Assembly: GCA_030762895.1 (NCBI GenBank)
Contig: CM061063.1
Location: 210,753,667-210,817,666, forward strand
Source of the DNA: Sophora flavescens
Taxonomy: Eukaryota; Streptophyta; Magnoliopsida; Fabales; Fabaceae
Direction: 5' to 3'
Length of the DNA: 64,000 bases
Shown piece after piece: positions 12,281-25,456 of this stretch. The translations under genes and the position numbers were made by a program. The notes beneath the pieces are model-generated. The model saw nothing but the letters and a program-made list of their open reading frames with translations. It searched no databases and was not told the origin of the DNA. How positions within the stretch are numbered: position 1 is the first letter of the stretch; each line of letters starts with the position of its first letter.

Positions 12281-15200
12281 TGTAATGCCCGGGTAAGGGT
12301 TTTACACACATAGTCAGTCGATATAGGCAACATAAAAATAAGGAGGTGAGATTTCCATTTATCTTAAACATAAGGCAGACATCCAGTGGTACGACTATCA
12401 GGTACGTGCAATTATCAATTACCAATCATAACTACACTCATAACAAAACAATAATGTTTCATAGAAACATGACCACATCACCGCATTTTCCTAGATAGAA
12501 GGAATCTAAGACTTGAGGAATGACCTCTGAATTCCTATACCATGGTTTTACGAACAGTGGGAGAGAGTGGTTCCGAGGATTGTTCCGTAGTCTACCATCC
12601 TTGGGTAATAAAGAATGCGTCAATAGAAGAGGGCGTGCACATCATAGGCTTTTTTGGGAACATCCTACACTACCAGAAAACAGTAGCGTCTATTCAAGTA
12701 TGTCGGTGTATTGCCAGATCACCATGCCACATAGGAGCAACCCATTGGGCCTATGTGAGTATTTCATAACCCCGACATCCCCAAGCATCAACCAGATCGG
12801 CCCTACGGAATTCGCACCCGCATTAAAGTGTTAGCTCAATCTCCTAGGCACAACGGCCTTACAGAACATAGTTTCACTATGTGTTCCGGAAAATGTGTTC
12901 TTCTTGTCTTTCCATTGGATGACATCTTGATTCCATCATAATTCTCTTAACGTGCTTTCTCAGATGCTAGATGTTCTTAACATCAAGCGAAATTTCTCAA
13001 GTAACCTTTCATCTTTGTGTAAAGATATCTTAAAACACTTTGTTTAAAAGTCCTAACGCATTATGAGATTGGAATGCAAGTCCAATTATTTATTTCTCTG
13101 TACTTTTCTAATTGAGCCTTTTTCTTTGGCTTCCAAGAAAACAAATCCTTCTGAGTCCATTAAATTTTATGGAATATGGATAATTAATTATCTATACTTT
13201 ATGACATAAGGTCGTGTTCCACCCCACGTCATAAACTATTACATTCGTATTTTCACTAAGTCATTCTTGACTTAGGTTTTTACAGTTTACAGTAAAATCT
13301 CGTCTTTGAAGACAAAAATCCTTTTATCTTAAAACCAAAATCTTTCAATAAAATAAAATCAATTTTCAAGAATAATTTCCATCAAATATACATAGGTAGC
13401 GGTTTCTCAAAACATTTTCTCGAAAATCCTTAAAAACGTTTAACGACGGTTTCGCCGCTTTTTACTGAATTTAGGCCCAAAAGCCATATTTTTGAAAACA
13501 TGGTTCTTCACCACAAATGTATTACTCTCCTAGGTTATATTACTCATATGAAAATGTTGAAACACTGATTTTACATCTTACTCTCCATTTATACGAAATT
13601 CCTAAAAATTTGACCGAACGTCGTTAATTTTGTAAATCGCGTAAATCTTTTTTCAACGATTTTACTCTAATAGTCCAAAACTCATTTTGGAGTTTTTGAA
13701 CAGTTTGATAGGCATGAAAAACAGTCTCTCACTGTCCAATTAAATATATTTTTGAAAATTGTAATTTAACCCCTAAACTTTCATTAATTGCAAAAAGATC
13801 CTTATTCACTTGAATCCTTATAACTTTTTATTTATAACTTCAAATAACACCAAACCAACTTCTTTAGAAATATTTTTCAGTTACCCTCATATTTCCAGAA
13901 ATTAAAATTCTGCCCCCAAATATTTTACAGTATTCCCAAAAAGGTCCTTTTTAAAAAAAAAAACATAACTTTTTATGTATCAATCCAATTAACACCAAAC
14001 CAATTTCTATGGTTTTGTCTCATCAAGGACTACAATCTTAACACACAAGAATCTGAATTTCAGTACATTCACTGAAATTCTCAGAAATTGCATTTTAGTC
14101 CCTTAGGACTCATAAAATCATATCTTTCAATATACACATCCAAATCAATCCAAACCAATTTCTATATTCTTATATATTCATTCAATCCTTATAAAAATTA
14201 TTCAAACAAATTAACTCAACTTGAAACCCCATTAATCAGTTATGGTCGAATGGCCTTAAATAAATATATTAGGCATTTTTCTTACTAAGTCAAGCAAACA
14301 ACAATCTTGATTCCAACTTAAGGTCATTGGAATCAAAACAACCGTATGACATATCATACCACAACCAAACATCAAATCAAATCATCCAAGAGGATCACAC
14401 ACATATAAATCAATAATACATAATTCTAACACTTAGGATTTACAAGACAACATACAAATACTTTAAACCAAATACATATCTACATTAAGGTAGGATAGTA
14501 GTAATCTCCCCCCTTACCTCTTGTAGGCACTTGGAAAGTCAAGTAATAGAAGGATGTTGTTCACCTAAAGCCTCAAGGTTTGAACCAACAAACCTAGCCA
14601 TGAACAACCAACAAGAAAACAAGTTAACGATTGAAGAAAATCATCCTAGCACACTTGAACATAGTTTCGGCCAAGATAGAAAGAAATGGCTAGAGATCAC
14701 TAAATTTTTCAAGCTCTTGGACAATGAAAATAGAAGTCATATGAAGATCATAGAAATTGATCTCACATTAAAATGATTTTTCTATGATTTTCTAGGAATT
14801 TTCAAAGTTCTAGATCTAAGAATTTTAAATGATAATCATGGCATGAAAATCATGAAATGAATGAAAAACAAGACATGATTGATCATGTAGAAGAGAGGTT
14901 ACCTCTAGATGAGGAGTAATGATCAAAACAAGCTTAGTTGAAAATTTGACAGCTTTGAGGGTGTGGTGGTGTTATGAGCATATCTCACGATTTACTCATC
15001 TAAAAATTACAATCTTTGGCTTGTTAGCAAGATAAGAAGGAGAGGCGCAACCTTTATGTTTAAGGTTTTGTTTGATTCGGATCAGAACAGGGGCGTAAAG
15101 AGCCTTCTTTCCACTGTTCTTTTGGGATGCTGAGGATTTTGAGCTGTTTTGGTAATTTGGGCATATCTTCCAATATACTTATCCATTTTTGGGGATCTTT

Positions 15201-16450
15201 AGCTCGTTGTAAAGAATATATGAAGAGGAACAACTTTCACGTAGAAAGTTTTCCGAGTTTCAGAACAACAAAGGGTCAGAATTTTTGTACAGTGTTGGAT
15301 GAGTATGAGCATCAATGAAGTCTTTGTGTTCTTAGAGAAAATGATGAACAACCTTCATGAAGAAGATGAAACACTTGTGAAGGAGCAAAATGAAATGGAT
15401 ATAACCTTTTATAGAGGGGAGGTCGTGGCTTCAAGGGACCAAAGGGTCAAAAATGTTGTCATGGTAAACTTGGAGTTACAAGGAAAGATTAATGGTATTT
15501 TGGACTTTTCGCATATAAGTAATCATTATGCTATGAAATGAATATGTGGTGGAGATACTCTTAGGATGGTGTGGCTGAGTTTGGACCACAAGAAGGAAGA
15601 AGATATTTTTAGTTACAAATCATGGTTGGCTAACCTTGGTTGGAGTTAACTAGACATAGGTTAGGTTAGGGGTATTTTAGTCTTTTCACTTTTATTTGTC
15701 ATAAATGCACAATAATGGCTATGGTGAGTCATTATGGTGACTCATTCCTTTTGAGTCATCATGGACGACTCGTCATTCTATTCTCCCGGTATATCTCTGC
15801 ACATACGTGTCTGGTTCTGTTGTTTACCCGATTAGGGTTTTTGAGAGAAAGATGATGAAATGAAATGAGTTTGGTTTAGTGGAGGGGCTGCACGAAATTA
15901 AGTAGATTTAGAGGGTATTTTGGTCAAAATTCACTTAGGGACACTCTTGGAATTTTACTTAAAGATCAAGGACATTTTGGTCTTTTTACATATAACCATC
16001 ATTACTTGCACTTAATGCAAGATGACTAACCCCAATGACTCACCCCCATGAGTCCTCATCCGTCCGGCGTCGGTATTTGTCTCTGCACCTCCGTTCTCGA
16101 TTTCGTCGATCCCCGGCCGTCGAGTATTCGCCCAAATAACATATAATAACCTATTTATTTTGAAAATTTTCAAAATAACCACTATCGTTGGAAAAATAAA
16201 CAGAATCTTAACTGTTTCGTTCTTGTGTCAAAATTAGGTTTTCTGATCAGTAAAATCGTACTGTCACTTAAAAATGCAGATCGGGTTTCGTCTGAATTTT
16301 AAACCTACATTTTTACCGTAACCTTCTACCATAAGGTAGAGTATAAATATGATTTTGTTTTATCTAAAATCATTTTCTAAATCTCAGATAAAAATATAAA
16401 GAAATAAAAATTCTATCGATAATGAAAAACAGTAAAAACAGGGTGTTACA
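12281..16450 (-). mobile_element. LTR D-left, inverted relative to D-right (about 4.2 kb)
   Basis: Read on the minus strand it starts TGTAACACCCTG at 16450 and ends CCCGGGCATTACA at 12281. It aligns in inverted orientation with D-right (16686-17701), including the outer stretch 14590-14830 against 17490-17701. A minus-strand TATA box is at 15405-15414. No coding region is recognisable; the small + strand ORFs at 15127-15541 lie inside the LTR and match nothing I know. The 5 bp on the two sides (ATAAA, CCTAA) do not match, so it is not a clean insertion, or the left boundary is wrong. Confidence 0.55.
15405..15414 (-). promoter_or_regulatory. TATA box of LTR D-left (minus strand)
   Basis: On the minus strand the sequence reads CTATAAAAGG after CCCCT, roughly 1 kb into the LTR. 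It agrees with the minus orientation deduced from the LTR ends. Confidence 0.45.
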
Positions 16451-16685
16451 CCTAATACAATACAATTGAAAGATAAATTAACACATGAGGCATTACCTTA
16501 AAGGATCGAAGATCAAAGAGTGAAACAGCTAAGAGGGAAGAAAAATTCATTGGTCAAAGTGATCTAGAATGCAACGTCAGGAGATGCTACATGGGAGTTG
16601 GAGGACAAGATGAAGGAACAATAACTGCATTTGTTTTCAGGTAACTATAATTTCGTGGATGAAATTCTTTTTAGAGGGGTAGTAT
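16451..16685 (+). pseudogene. pol: chromovirus pol tail (chromodomain remnant) and polypurine tract
   Basis: Only the last part of a + strand chromovirus integrase remains. PNTIQLKDKL, QRVKQLRGKK and GDATWELEDKMKEQ match the C-terminus of chromovirus A (20895-21305). In-frame TAA and TAG codons break it. The sequence then runs through an AGAGGGGTAGTATTG polypurine tract straight into LTR D-right, as expected for the 3' end of an element. Everything upstream of the PNTIQ position has been replaced by the inverted D-left LTR. Confidence 0.8.
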
Positions 16686-17701
16686 TGTAACATCCCATTT
16701 TTACTATTTTTCATTATCGGTTGAATTTTTAATTCCTTATATTTTATCTGAGATCTAGAAAATGATTTTGGATAAAACAAAATCATAATTATACTCTACC
16801 TTATGGTAGAATGTTACGGTAAAAAATTTAGGTTTAAATTTCAGACAAAACCCGATCTGCGTTTTAACTGATAGTAAGATTTTACTGAGCAGAAAACCTA
16901 ATTTTGACTCGAGAACAAAACAGTTTAAATTCTTTTTTTCCAACAATAGTGGTTATTTTGAAAATTTTCAAAATAAATAGGTTATTATACGTTAGTCGGC
17001 CGAATACTTGATAATCGGGGATCGACGGAATCGAGAACGAAGATACAAAGACAAAACCCGACGCCAGAAGGTTGAGGACAATGAGTCATTTATGATGACT
17101 CATGGGGGTGAGTCATAGGAGTGAGTCGTATTACATTCAATGTAAGTAATGATGGCTAAAATGTAAAAAGTCTAAAATGCCCTTAATCCTTCATTGAAAC
17201 TTCAAGTGTGCCATGACAACATTTTACCCATTTCACCCTAGAAACCCACGGCCTCAACACCATAATACCACACTTGGTCATTCAATTCCTTCATTTGTTC
17301 ATGTTGTTCTTCAAAAACTTGAAAAAAAACTCTAAGTTCTTCATCTTCAATTTTCAAAGGAAGTCTTAGATCTTGATCATTTCTTGAGATTCCAAAGGTA
17401 TAGCCTTATGATCCATGATCATACCTTCACTTCTCTTCATAAAATTTCTTCTCAAATCCATGTTTTCTTCAAGATCAAATTCCTGGATCTAGTTTTTCAA
17501 ATAATTCTAGAAAATCATAGAAAAATCATTTTAATGTGAGATCAATTTCTTTGATCTTCATATGACTTCTATATTCATCATCCAAGAGTTTGAAAAATTT
17601 AGAGATCCCTAGCTATTTCTTCCTAACTTGACAGAACCATGCTCAAATGGGCTTGGCAGTTTTTTTTTCATTCTTTAACTTGTTTCCTTATTGGTTGTTC
17701 A
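16686..17701 (+). repeat. LTR D-right (3' LTR, interrupted by chromovirus A)
   Basis: Starts TGTAACATCCC directly after the pol tail and polypurine tract, so it is the 3' LTR of that + strand element. It stops at 17701, where the A LTR begins. The 5 bp before that junction are GTTCA, so a matching copy would be expected beyond the window after the far end of A. Confidence 0.75.
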
Positions 17702-17828
17702 TGTAACACCCCAACTTGGGAGTCACATGGTTACCCGTTGCGGAAAATAAAACTGATTAAAATGCTGGTTACTTTTGGAAAATAACATTCTCTTAATAAT
17801 TAAATATTCTCAAAATGGTGATTATATG

Positions 17829-17892
<64 letters not shown>

Positions 17893-20859
17893 ACAATTCC
17901 ATAGGGAGAAGGAACAACAAGAAAACATGCAAGAGTAAGATACCAATATATGTATTGGACACAATAATCATATTCATGATGCATACATCACATAAGCATA
18001 TATCATATATTTCCAAATAATTTATCAGAATTAAACATGTATAATGTCAAAGGGTCTCATACCCGCACGGTCAGTTTTGATGAAAGTATGCATGACACTT
18101 CAATATTCAGGATCTAAACTTAATCTCATGAGATCCCTTCGTCATTCTAAGAGTTGATCAAACTCAAATCGCCACCACTTTGGCATCACGATAAGTGACT
18201 AAACATCCATAGCATATTGTCCCATCCCAGGATGCAGTATTCCATGCTCATGGATTTAATAACACATTGTCCTATCCCAGGATGCAGTGATACATTGTAT
18301 TGTGAATACCTGGTCATCAAGGCATCACTCCTATCAACGTGAGGCACGTCTGCCTAAAATGCATGTAAAACAATTGTTCTCAACATTTTCTTTGTGTTCA
18401 TTCTCTTTCGTTGTCGAAGCTCAAAAGCTAACGACTTTTCATAAATTTTAACGTTTTGAAATTATCAACATCAACACAGGACACGCAATCCGAGTGTTCA
18501 ATCACAACACCTTAGACCGATGCACCAGTCAAGACTTGTGGTCAAAGAAAACAACTTTCAACTTTTCCACGTTTTATCACAACGTGAATAGGACGCACAG
18601 TCCACAACAACGTGACACAGATCCAAGATCTACGTGTAAGTTACAGAACTCTAGTATTCGACGTCTCGCATACCAAATTCATCTTTCATCATATTTATTC
18701 TTTTTCGTTCTGTGAAATATAAATACAAAATGAAACCTCGGCGACTTGTCCAAGCTAGCCGGAATATTTTCAAAAAGTATTTTACCAAAATCTTTTCATT
18801 GGAAATGCATTTGTAAAACGTTAAGTTATAAAGAAATCCATTTTCCCCTTTAAAATTCCTCTTCTCTTCCAAACTAACTTTAGAACGTTGTCAAATCCTT
18901 TCAAATTCTTTTCTAAAATAGTACCAATCATTTTTGAAGGTTTTCCTTCATAAAACATACTTCTTAAAATTATTTTCACTTATACTAAAATTATTTGAAT
19001 GGAAGAAATGTTGTTCTCAAGCTTTAAAATATTTTCCACTTAGTTCCCAGAATACTTTCCATTTCTTTTCCAAAATTGGTAATATACTAAAATATATTTT
19101 CTTTTCTATTTCAAATCTCAATTTCATTTCTTTTAACAAAGAAGCGCTCTGATTAACACAGTTATATTCAAGGTTTCCACATGAGTCTTTTGAGACTTTT
19201 ATCTCAATAATTAATTGTGCACTGACAGAGGTCAGGCTACTCAAACATCAATCAACAGCATAACAAATAAAATAGTTCATGCCATATATCCAAATGATAA
19301 ACCATAATCAAGTAAATCATCAAGCTTAGACATTTAAAGCAATCAGTTCAATCATATTAGACAACTCAGTACATCACCAATCATATAAGACAACTCAATT
19401 CATCACAACAATCATGCATACGGTTATTGGAAACATCCCTCAGGCTTTACCCTCTTACCTGAGATCAAGGTATTAGTGCTTCTAGCTTGGTGTAGGTTAC
19501 TACGATCCTCCGTACTCGCTTCACGACGGAAGTCTAAGAATTTCAAACACATAACACAAGTCAAAAACAACTAAAACATCATCATCTACCTTAGTCCTAG
19601 ATTCGGCCATGACACAAACATAGGGTTAGAGATTTTCAAAATTTATACAACTCATGGATTAATGATCCTTAAGTGTTAGGAGTTCATAAACAATGATCAC
19701 TTTACAAAGATTGAACAAAATCCCACTAAGCCACTAGCTTAGGGTTTCGGCCTTGCTAGGAAAATGGGGAGAGAAATTTTTGTTTGATGAAAGCTCTTAG
19801 ATTTGGCATCAAAAAGTACTAAGAGGTTTAAATCAGTGATCATATTAAAAAAGTTGAAACAAAACTTCCTAGGTCCAACCACATAGGTTCGGCCATCATT
19901 GGAATAATGGGGTAAAAACTTTTGTTTGATACAAGCTCATAAAATATCAAAATAGAGATCATTAGGAGTTCATAGAAATTGGTTTCAACTCAAAAGGATA
20001 TTTCTACCATTTTCTAGAGATTTTGGAAGTTAAAAGAGCTTTATGAACAACAATGGAAAGCATAGATTAAACTCATGAAATAAATGTAAAACTTGAAAGA
20101 GAATAGTATAAAAGTGTTACCCTTGAAGCTAGGAAGAAAAGGTATGAAGAACTTGAAGCTTGAAAATAAGTAAAAATGGATGTTTTAAGTGATAGAATTT
20201 TGAGTAGGAAAATGGAGAAGAAGAAGAAAATGAAAATGAAGTGATGAAGTGTGAATATAGGGGAAAGAGAGAGAGAATGGCACAAGGAGAGAGGGAGAGT
20301 AATCTTGATGGCCAAGTTTTGGCTTAGGCCATGTTTAGTTGGAGAAGAAAGAGAAAAATGTGTTTTTAGAATATAATATGTTATAATTCAAAAAGTGTCG
20401 TCATGACAACTTTTTAGGATGTGACTTAGGTCATTCCCTAGTAAGTCACCTCACTCCCACATGTCACCTCATCACTTTTGTGCTCCCTACTCTGCTCCAT
20501 TGTGTATCTGGTTCAAGTTCCCGATCATATTTCGCCCGGGTAAAGTATTATACTTTGACCCAGAATAAGAATTTTCGAAAATTTCCAATATCATACAAAA
20601 CATCACAAAAACACTAACCGCTTTGTTCATGGTTCAAAATTAGGTTTTTTGCTCAGTAAACTTGTACCGGTAGTGAAAATGCAGATCAACTTTCATCTGA
20701 ATTTTCAACCGAAAATTTAACCGTGACTTCCTACGGTAAGAGAACACAAGAAAATGATTTCAGTCTATTTAAAATCAACCTTTGGAATTTACCAAAAATA
20801 TATATATATATACACATGTAATTACTGCTACAGAAAGACACAGAAATCGGGGCGTTACA
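17702..20859 (-). repeat. chromovirus A 3' LTR (3158 bp)
   Basis: On the minus strand it starts TGTAACGCCCCGATT after the polypurine tract AGAGGGGTAGTATT (20860-20873) and ends GGGGTGTTACA. It contains a TA microsatellite (17831-17890) and the module shared with the D and G LTRs (about 20600-20740). The region 18370-18720 aligns with remnant E. No gene is recognisable inside. Confidence 0.82.
17831..17890. repeat. (TA)n microsatellite
   Basis: About 29 consecutive TA units within the A LTR. The three ORFs translating it on both strands (runs of IY) are artefacts. Confidence 0.97.
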
Positions 20860-20894
20860 ATACTACCCCTCTAAAAAGAATTTCGTCCTCGAAA

Positions 20895-22159
20895 TTACGC
20901 ACCTGGAAATAGTTCTGGATATTGTAACTTCATCTTGTCCTCGACTTCCCATGTCGCTTCTTCGATTGCATCGTTCCAGATAACCTTGTCCAAAGGAATT
21001 TGTTTTCCTCTGAGCTGCTTCGTCACCTTGTCCATGATTCGTATAGGTGAAGTCTCAAAAAACAAGTTCTCTTTTAATTGTACATTATCGGGCTCAATTA
21101 TATGAGATGGATCATGAACATACTTTCTCAATTTTGAAACATGGAAAACATCGTGAATATTGGAAAGAAAAGGTGGTAAAGAAATTTTATAGGCTACTAG
21201 ACCTACGTGATGAAGAATTTGGTAAGGTCCAATGAATTTGGGAGTGATTTTTCTGCATTTAATTACTCTGCCAATCCTAGTCATAGGCGTGACTCTCAAA
21301 AACACATGCTTGCCTTCCTCAAATTCGAGAGGCCGTCGTCTCTTGTCAGCATAACTCTTATGTCGACTCTAAGTTGTCCGCATTTTCTCCTGAATCAATT
21401 TCACCTTTTCTGTTGTCTGTTGCATGATTTCTGGTCCCAATAACAAGCTTTCTCCATCCTGGTACCAACATAGAGGTGTTCTGCACCGTCAACCATATAG
21501 AGCTTCGTAGGGTGCCATTCTTATGCTTAAGAGGAAGCTGTTGTTATAAGTGAATTCTATCAACGGTAGAAATTCATCCCAATTCCTAGTGTTTTCCAAC
21601 ATACAAGCTCTCAGCAAATCTTCCAGTGACTGAATCGTTCTCTCTGATTGTCCATATGTATGTGCAACTCGAAGGTATACCGTGCAATCTGAAAATCTCA
21701 TCAATGTACAACTGAGTTATCTTTTCTATTGGATACTTCATGTTGATAGGAAAAAAGTGAGCTGACTTGGTCAGTCGATCCACTATTACCCATATAGCCT
21801 CATGTCCCTTCCGAGTCCTTGGTAAACCAGTTTCAAAGTCCATTGAAATTCCATCCCATTTCCATTCTGGAATGTCTAAAGATTCTAGCATTCCCGCTGG
21901 CTTTTGGTGTTCAACTTTTTCCTTCTGACACACTAAACACGAAGCAACGTATTCCATGACGTCCTTCTTCATTCCATACCACCAGTATAACTTTTTGAGA
22001 TCTTGGTACATCTTTGTGGGTCCTGGGTCTAAACTTAACTTACTCTTATGAGCCTCTTCTAGGATCAACTTCCTACGTTCGGCATCATCTGGCACACAAA
22101 TCCTTTCGCTGAATCTCAAGATTCCATCTGTTCCTTCCCTGAATTCTGACAATGCTCCA
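20895..22159 (-). pseudogene. pol: chromovirus A pol: integrase and chromodomain-like tail
   Basis: On the minus strand this reads from ALSEFREGTDGILRF through the integrase zinc finger (HKSKLSLDPGPTKMYQDLKKLYWW then CLVCQKEK), the first catalytic region WKWDGISMDFETGLP and DRLTKSAHF, to the GPY/F-like GPYQILHHVGLVAYKI and the chromodomain-like EEATWEVEDKM. It is broken by frameshifts near 21300-21490 and near 21660. The first residues join RNase H/linker sequence at 27671 if solo LTR G2 is removed, giving RQG/ALSEF. Chromodomains direct insertion to particular chromatin (family knowledge). Confidence 0.85.
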
Positions 22160-22744
22160 TGTAACAGCCTGATTTTAATTATGTTGTTCAATCGGTTAAA
22201 ATATAATTAATTATATTTTTAATTTGAGAGTTAGGAAGTGTTTTTGAATAAAATAAAATCATATTCATAGTCTACTTTATGGTAGAGGGTTACGGTAAAA
22301 TTTTGGGTTGAAAATTCAGACGAAAGTCGGTCTGCGTTTTCACTGACAGTAAAATTTACTGAGCAGAAAACCTAATTTTAAACCGTGAACGAAACGGTTA
22401 GTGTTTTTGTGATGTTTTGTATGATATTGGAAATTTTCAAAAATTTGAGTTCGGAAATAAAATATAATATTTATTCCGGGTGAAATACGATCGGAAACTT
22501 GAATCGGATACGCAATGGAGCAAAAAACGGAGCCCAAAAGAAGTAAAGTGACTTGATGGGATGTGATGGACATGGGTTATGACACACTCCAAAAGTGTAA
22601 TCACCACACTTTTCAAATTATATCATATTATATTCTAAAAACTCATTTTTCTCTTTCTTCTTCAACCAAACAAGGCATAAGCGAAAACTTGGCCATCAAG
22701 ACTTGCTCCTTCCTTCTCTTTCGCGCCCATCTCACCTCTCCCTC

Positions 22745-22752
22745 TATAAACA
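22745..22752 (+). promoter_or_regulatory. TATA-like box of solo LTR G2
   Basis: TATAAACA at the position equivalent to TATAAATA in G1, within a conserved pyrimidine-rich leader. Confidence 0.45.
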
Positions 22753-23237
22753 CCCATTTCATTTTCTCTTCATCACTTTCCTACTTCTTCACTTTCTCAT
22801 TTTTAAGTTTCTAACACTTGGAGTTTCCATTTTTACTTAGTTTCAAGCTTCAAGTTCTTCATACTTTTTCTTTCAGTTTCAAGGGTAACCCTCTCGTACT
22901 CTTCTATTTCAAGTTTTACACTTATTTCATGAGTTTACTTTATGTCTTCTTAAAATGTTCTTAAAGCTCTTTTAACTTCTAAAATCTCTAGAAAATGGTA
23001 GAAACCTCTGTTTGAGTTGAAACCAATTTCTATGGATTTCTATTAAACTCTACTTTCATATTCTAAGAGCTTGTATCAAACAAACATCTCTAACCTGTTT
23101 TTCCAAGGATGGTCGAAACTATGTATTAGTGGCCTAGGAAGTTTTGTTTCAACTTTTTGAAAGATGATCAAGTATTTGAGCTTCTAGATACCTCTTGATC
23201 TTAAATATAAAGTATTGGAAAGTTTAAAGATTTCTAG

Positions 23238-25456
23238 TGTGACACCCCTTTTCGTGCGCCACATTATGCAGATGCATGTAATAAAACAACAGATAAATTT
23301 AAAAAACATTTACAGCATATATTTTAAACAATAAAACATATATATACAACATCAGAGCATTGTAGAAGCTAGGGCATAAACCGAAAACTGACACTCCACT
23401 GGCCATGATATAAATACTAATAAAAGACTCAACTTCAACTCTGAAAGTCCTCGTGAGAGACGTTAGCATTCTCATCACCTTCCTCGTCTCGGCACTAGCT
23501 AAAAGCTCATCTCCGTCTTCGAATCATGAACCGAATCAACATAACAGAAACATAGAGATAGAGATATACAGGAGGTAAGAAACTCTAATCATCATAAAGG
23601 GGAAACAGCATAAAATACTACTTATCAACATGTATATAAAAGAACACAACCGTCTCCCGATATCATTATTACACCAATCAACCTCGATATCTCAGCAACT
23701 AAGATCATAACTTATTCTAATGCATAACTGGTCCTACATGCATGATTGGCCAATTCTACAACAACGTTCAGTCGGTAGTTGGTTTACTGACTCCTGCATC
23801 ACCAACATGAGTTCTGTCATCTTGGTCGCTCCGGATAGTCCACCTCAACCTCGTGTGACAATTGCTTAAACAGCTATTGCAACTATTCACACGGCCCCTG
23901 TGTACAGATACACAGATACACCTCTTGTGCGATAGCCCAGCTATGCACCAGTATTATCCGACCTCATATGATAGCCACCTAAACGGCTTATCATAGCTAG
24001 TCATACGGCCCCTTGTGAAAACTATCCAACTTTCGTTGTAGTCGTTCACAATACACCAACATCAACCTATATTAGTAACCGCTCAAACAGCTATTGCGGC
24101 TACCCACAAGGTTCACCAACGCAATGATATGCACATGCATCCATCACTACATAATTTTACACCACCTTTCCATCTACCACCTCATTATCACCACATGACA
24201 TCATAACTTCCTAATCAAGCTACCAACCTAGCTTCATATCAAACATCTCCAAAGTATCACCAATATTGATCCACCACACATCAATATATCAACAACACAT
24301 AGTACAATATTATCAACGGAGAAATAAAAGAATAACCATATATCACATAATAAACTAAGCTTGTTATCATATATCATATTATCAACCAACAATCAACGGG
24401 GGTTGAGAATCCCCACACATGTAAATGTTCATATTTTATGCCAATAGTCCCGATAATTGGAATTTCTTCCCCCTCACCTTGTGTACAATTGTACCGACGT
24501 CTCGAACCTCGTGAAACAAGATCCTCTCTCTCCCTCTAGGTTGCTGCCAAGCATCTTCAAAGGCTCTCCGGTGCTCCAAAATTTTACCCTAACACATGGA
24601 CAAAGTCCCGACAATGTCATGAGTCTTGACTTTGAAACAGTTTTCCAAACAGATCTAGAATCAAAGCAAGATACAAGAAAGAAGGAAACGACAATGTTGA
24701 CGTGTCGATGCATTAGAGATTTGAGCATTACCTCAGTTGTATCGAAGAATCACTAGTCGATACATGTAGTACTCGTTGTCCTAATCACAGAATCGAAGTC
24801 GGAATTGGGATTGGACGAACGGATTGTCTCCAGGCTCAACTTATCTCTCTAAACTCTCCTCCCTCTCTCTAACTTCGTGCTCTCTTTCTTCTGTAATTTT
24901 TCCATCTGAGGTAACTTAAGTTACCTCTTGGACAACTTTATTTTTTTTCAAATTCCTGGCGCTCACGCTCAACGTGAGTTTACCCACGCTCAGGGTGGGA
25001 GCATCCACCAGCGTGCTTGCATGCGTTCCACATCACCCATCACGTGTCCTTGTGAATGGCACCACTTTCCCACGCTCAGCGTCAACTCCCCCATGCTCAG
25101 CGTGGCCTCTGATCAGCAACGTTGACCTCGCGCGTTTCTTCATGTTCTAAGCTTGTTTGAAGTCTGATTGACCTCAAATTTGAGATATAGGCTCATCAAG
25201 ACCTAATAAACAACCTCAAACCATAAAAAATGCCTAATCTCAACCCTAACTCCAAATCTCTTAATTCACCCATTTATGCCCTTTTTAAAACAACTTACGG
25301 AAACCCTTGATTTCATTCACATTCTTTCCGACCTCAAAAGACCATGTACTTTCCATGAAAAAATTCCTAAGCCTTAAACCACATGTTATATACCTAATCC
25401 AAGCCTTAAACGTGCTCATCTTATGTAAAACAAAACCATAAAACCGGGATGTTAAA
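23238..25456. mobile_element. solo LTR F (2219 bp) inside G2, TSD TCTAG
   Basis: Starts TGTGACACCCC and ends GGGATGTTAAA, presumably a decayed GGTGTTACA end. TCTAG flanks it at 23233-23237 and 25457-25461, and G1 has the uninterrupted site near 8155. No coding domain, primer site or polypurine tract is visible; the ORF at 24457-24756 resembles nothing I know. The family is unassigned, with ends of chromovirus type. A palindromic cluster lies at 24958-25110. Orientation is undetermined. Confidence 0.85.
24958..25110. repeat. CACGCTCAGCGTG-type palindrome cluster in solo LTR F
   Basis: At least four variants of an imperfect palindrome occur in about 150 bp, among them CCCACGCTCAGGGTGGG, CACGCTCAGCGT and CATGCTCAGCGTGGC. 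Confidence 0.75.

Noticed and set aside
14531..15541. Small + strand ORFs (81, 63 and 80 codons) considered as a host gene
   Set aside because: They lie inside LTR D-left, on the strand opposite to its promoter, with no known motif, and are partly mirrored in D-right.
17775..18020. ORFs of about 60-80 codons on both strands
   Set aside because: They translate the (TA)n microsatellite and its flanks.
24457..24756. 99-codon ORF in solo LTR F
   Set aside because: No recognisable domain, and it overlaps an equal-sized ORF on the other strand within LTR sequence.
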